Origin: Halobacteriales archaeon
GTDB taxonomy: Archaea > Thermoplasmatota > E2 > JACPAO01 > JAHFTW01
NCBI GenBank assembly: GCA_020201445.1
Contig: JAIVGU010000092.1
Location: forward strand, 1-5,241
Length of the DNA stretch: 5,241 bases
Direction of reading: 5' to 3'
In this document: positions 4,169 through 5,241 of the stretch, piece by piece
How positions within the stretch are numbered: the stretch's first letter is position 1
How the letters are laid out: each line of letters starts with the position of its first letter
The notes under the pieces: generated by a model
What the model saw: only the letters and a program-made list of their open reading frames with translations
Told to the model about the DNA's origin: nothing
The model's database searches: none
Translations under genes and position numbers: made by a program

Positions 4169-5241
<1,073 letters not shown>

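Overview
The window is a very GC-rich stretch, most likely from an archaeon and probably a high-GC member of the Thermoplasmatota. The clues are a membrane-anchored protein with two winged-helix domains of a type common in Thermoplasmata, a tiny single-zinc-finger protein, short AT-rich TATA-like boxes centred about 26-27 nt upstream of two start codons (the leaderless archaeal arrangement), and pyrimidine/T tracts after several genes. Two genes look bacterial in family: isocitrate lyase and the small membrane protein DUF3309. The taxonomic call is an inference; no rRNA or ribosomal protein gene is present to fix it.

Layout, left to right. (1) The first codons of an unidentified minus-strand gene (1-78). 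(2) A minus-strand gene (158-1108) with a small N-terminal domain that looks like a ubiquitin-type beta-grasp, followed by a ~225-residue Gly/Ser/Gln-rich disordered tail. (3) A divergent promoter region (1109-1264), then a plus-strand 53-residue DUF3309 membrane protein (1265-1426) with an excellent Shine-Dalgarno and an 11-T run after its stop. (4) A 281-bp convergent intergenic region packed with inverted repeats, including a 59-nt palindrome built from 9-nt units. (5) A minus-strand membrane-anchored two-wHTH regulator (1708-2715). (6) A 239-bp divergent promoter region, then a plus-strand secreted Ala/Asp/Val-repeat protein with five cysteines (2955-3761). (7) A minus-strand C2HC zinc-finger mini-protein (3810-3998). 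(8) The C-terminal ~80% of isocitrate lyase on the minus strand (4169-5241, running off the edge).

How the pieces may work together: the regulator and the secreted protein are divergently transcribed, both begin with a signal peptide, and both carry V-D-A-D-V-like alternating stretches outside the membrane, so the regulator may sense or control its neighbour. An ACATGT palindrome occurs in all three main promoter regions and may be an operator or promoter element. Isocitrate lyase implies growth on acetate or fatty-acid-derived C2 units through the glyoxylate shunt; its partner malate synthase is not in view. The items most worth a second look are the beta-grasp/disordered-tail protein, the regulator-secreted protein pair, the ACATGT motif, and the hairpin-rich intergenic region.
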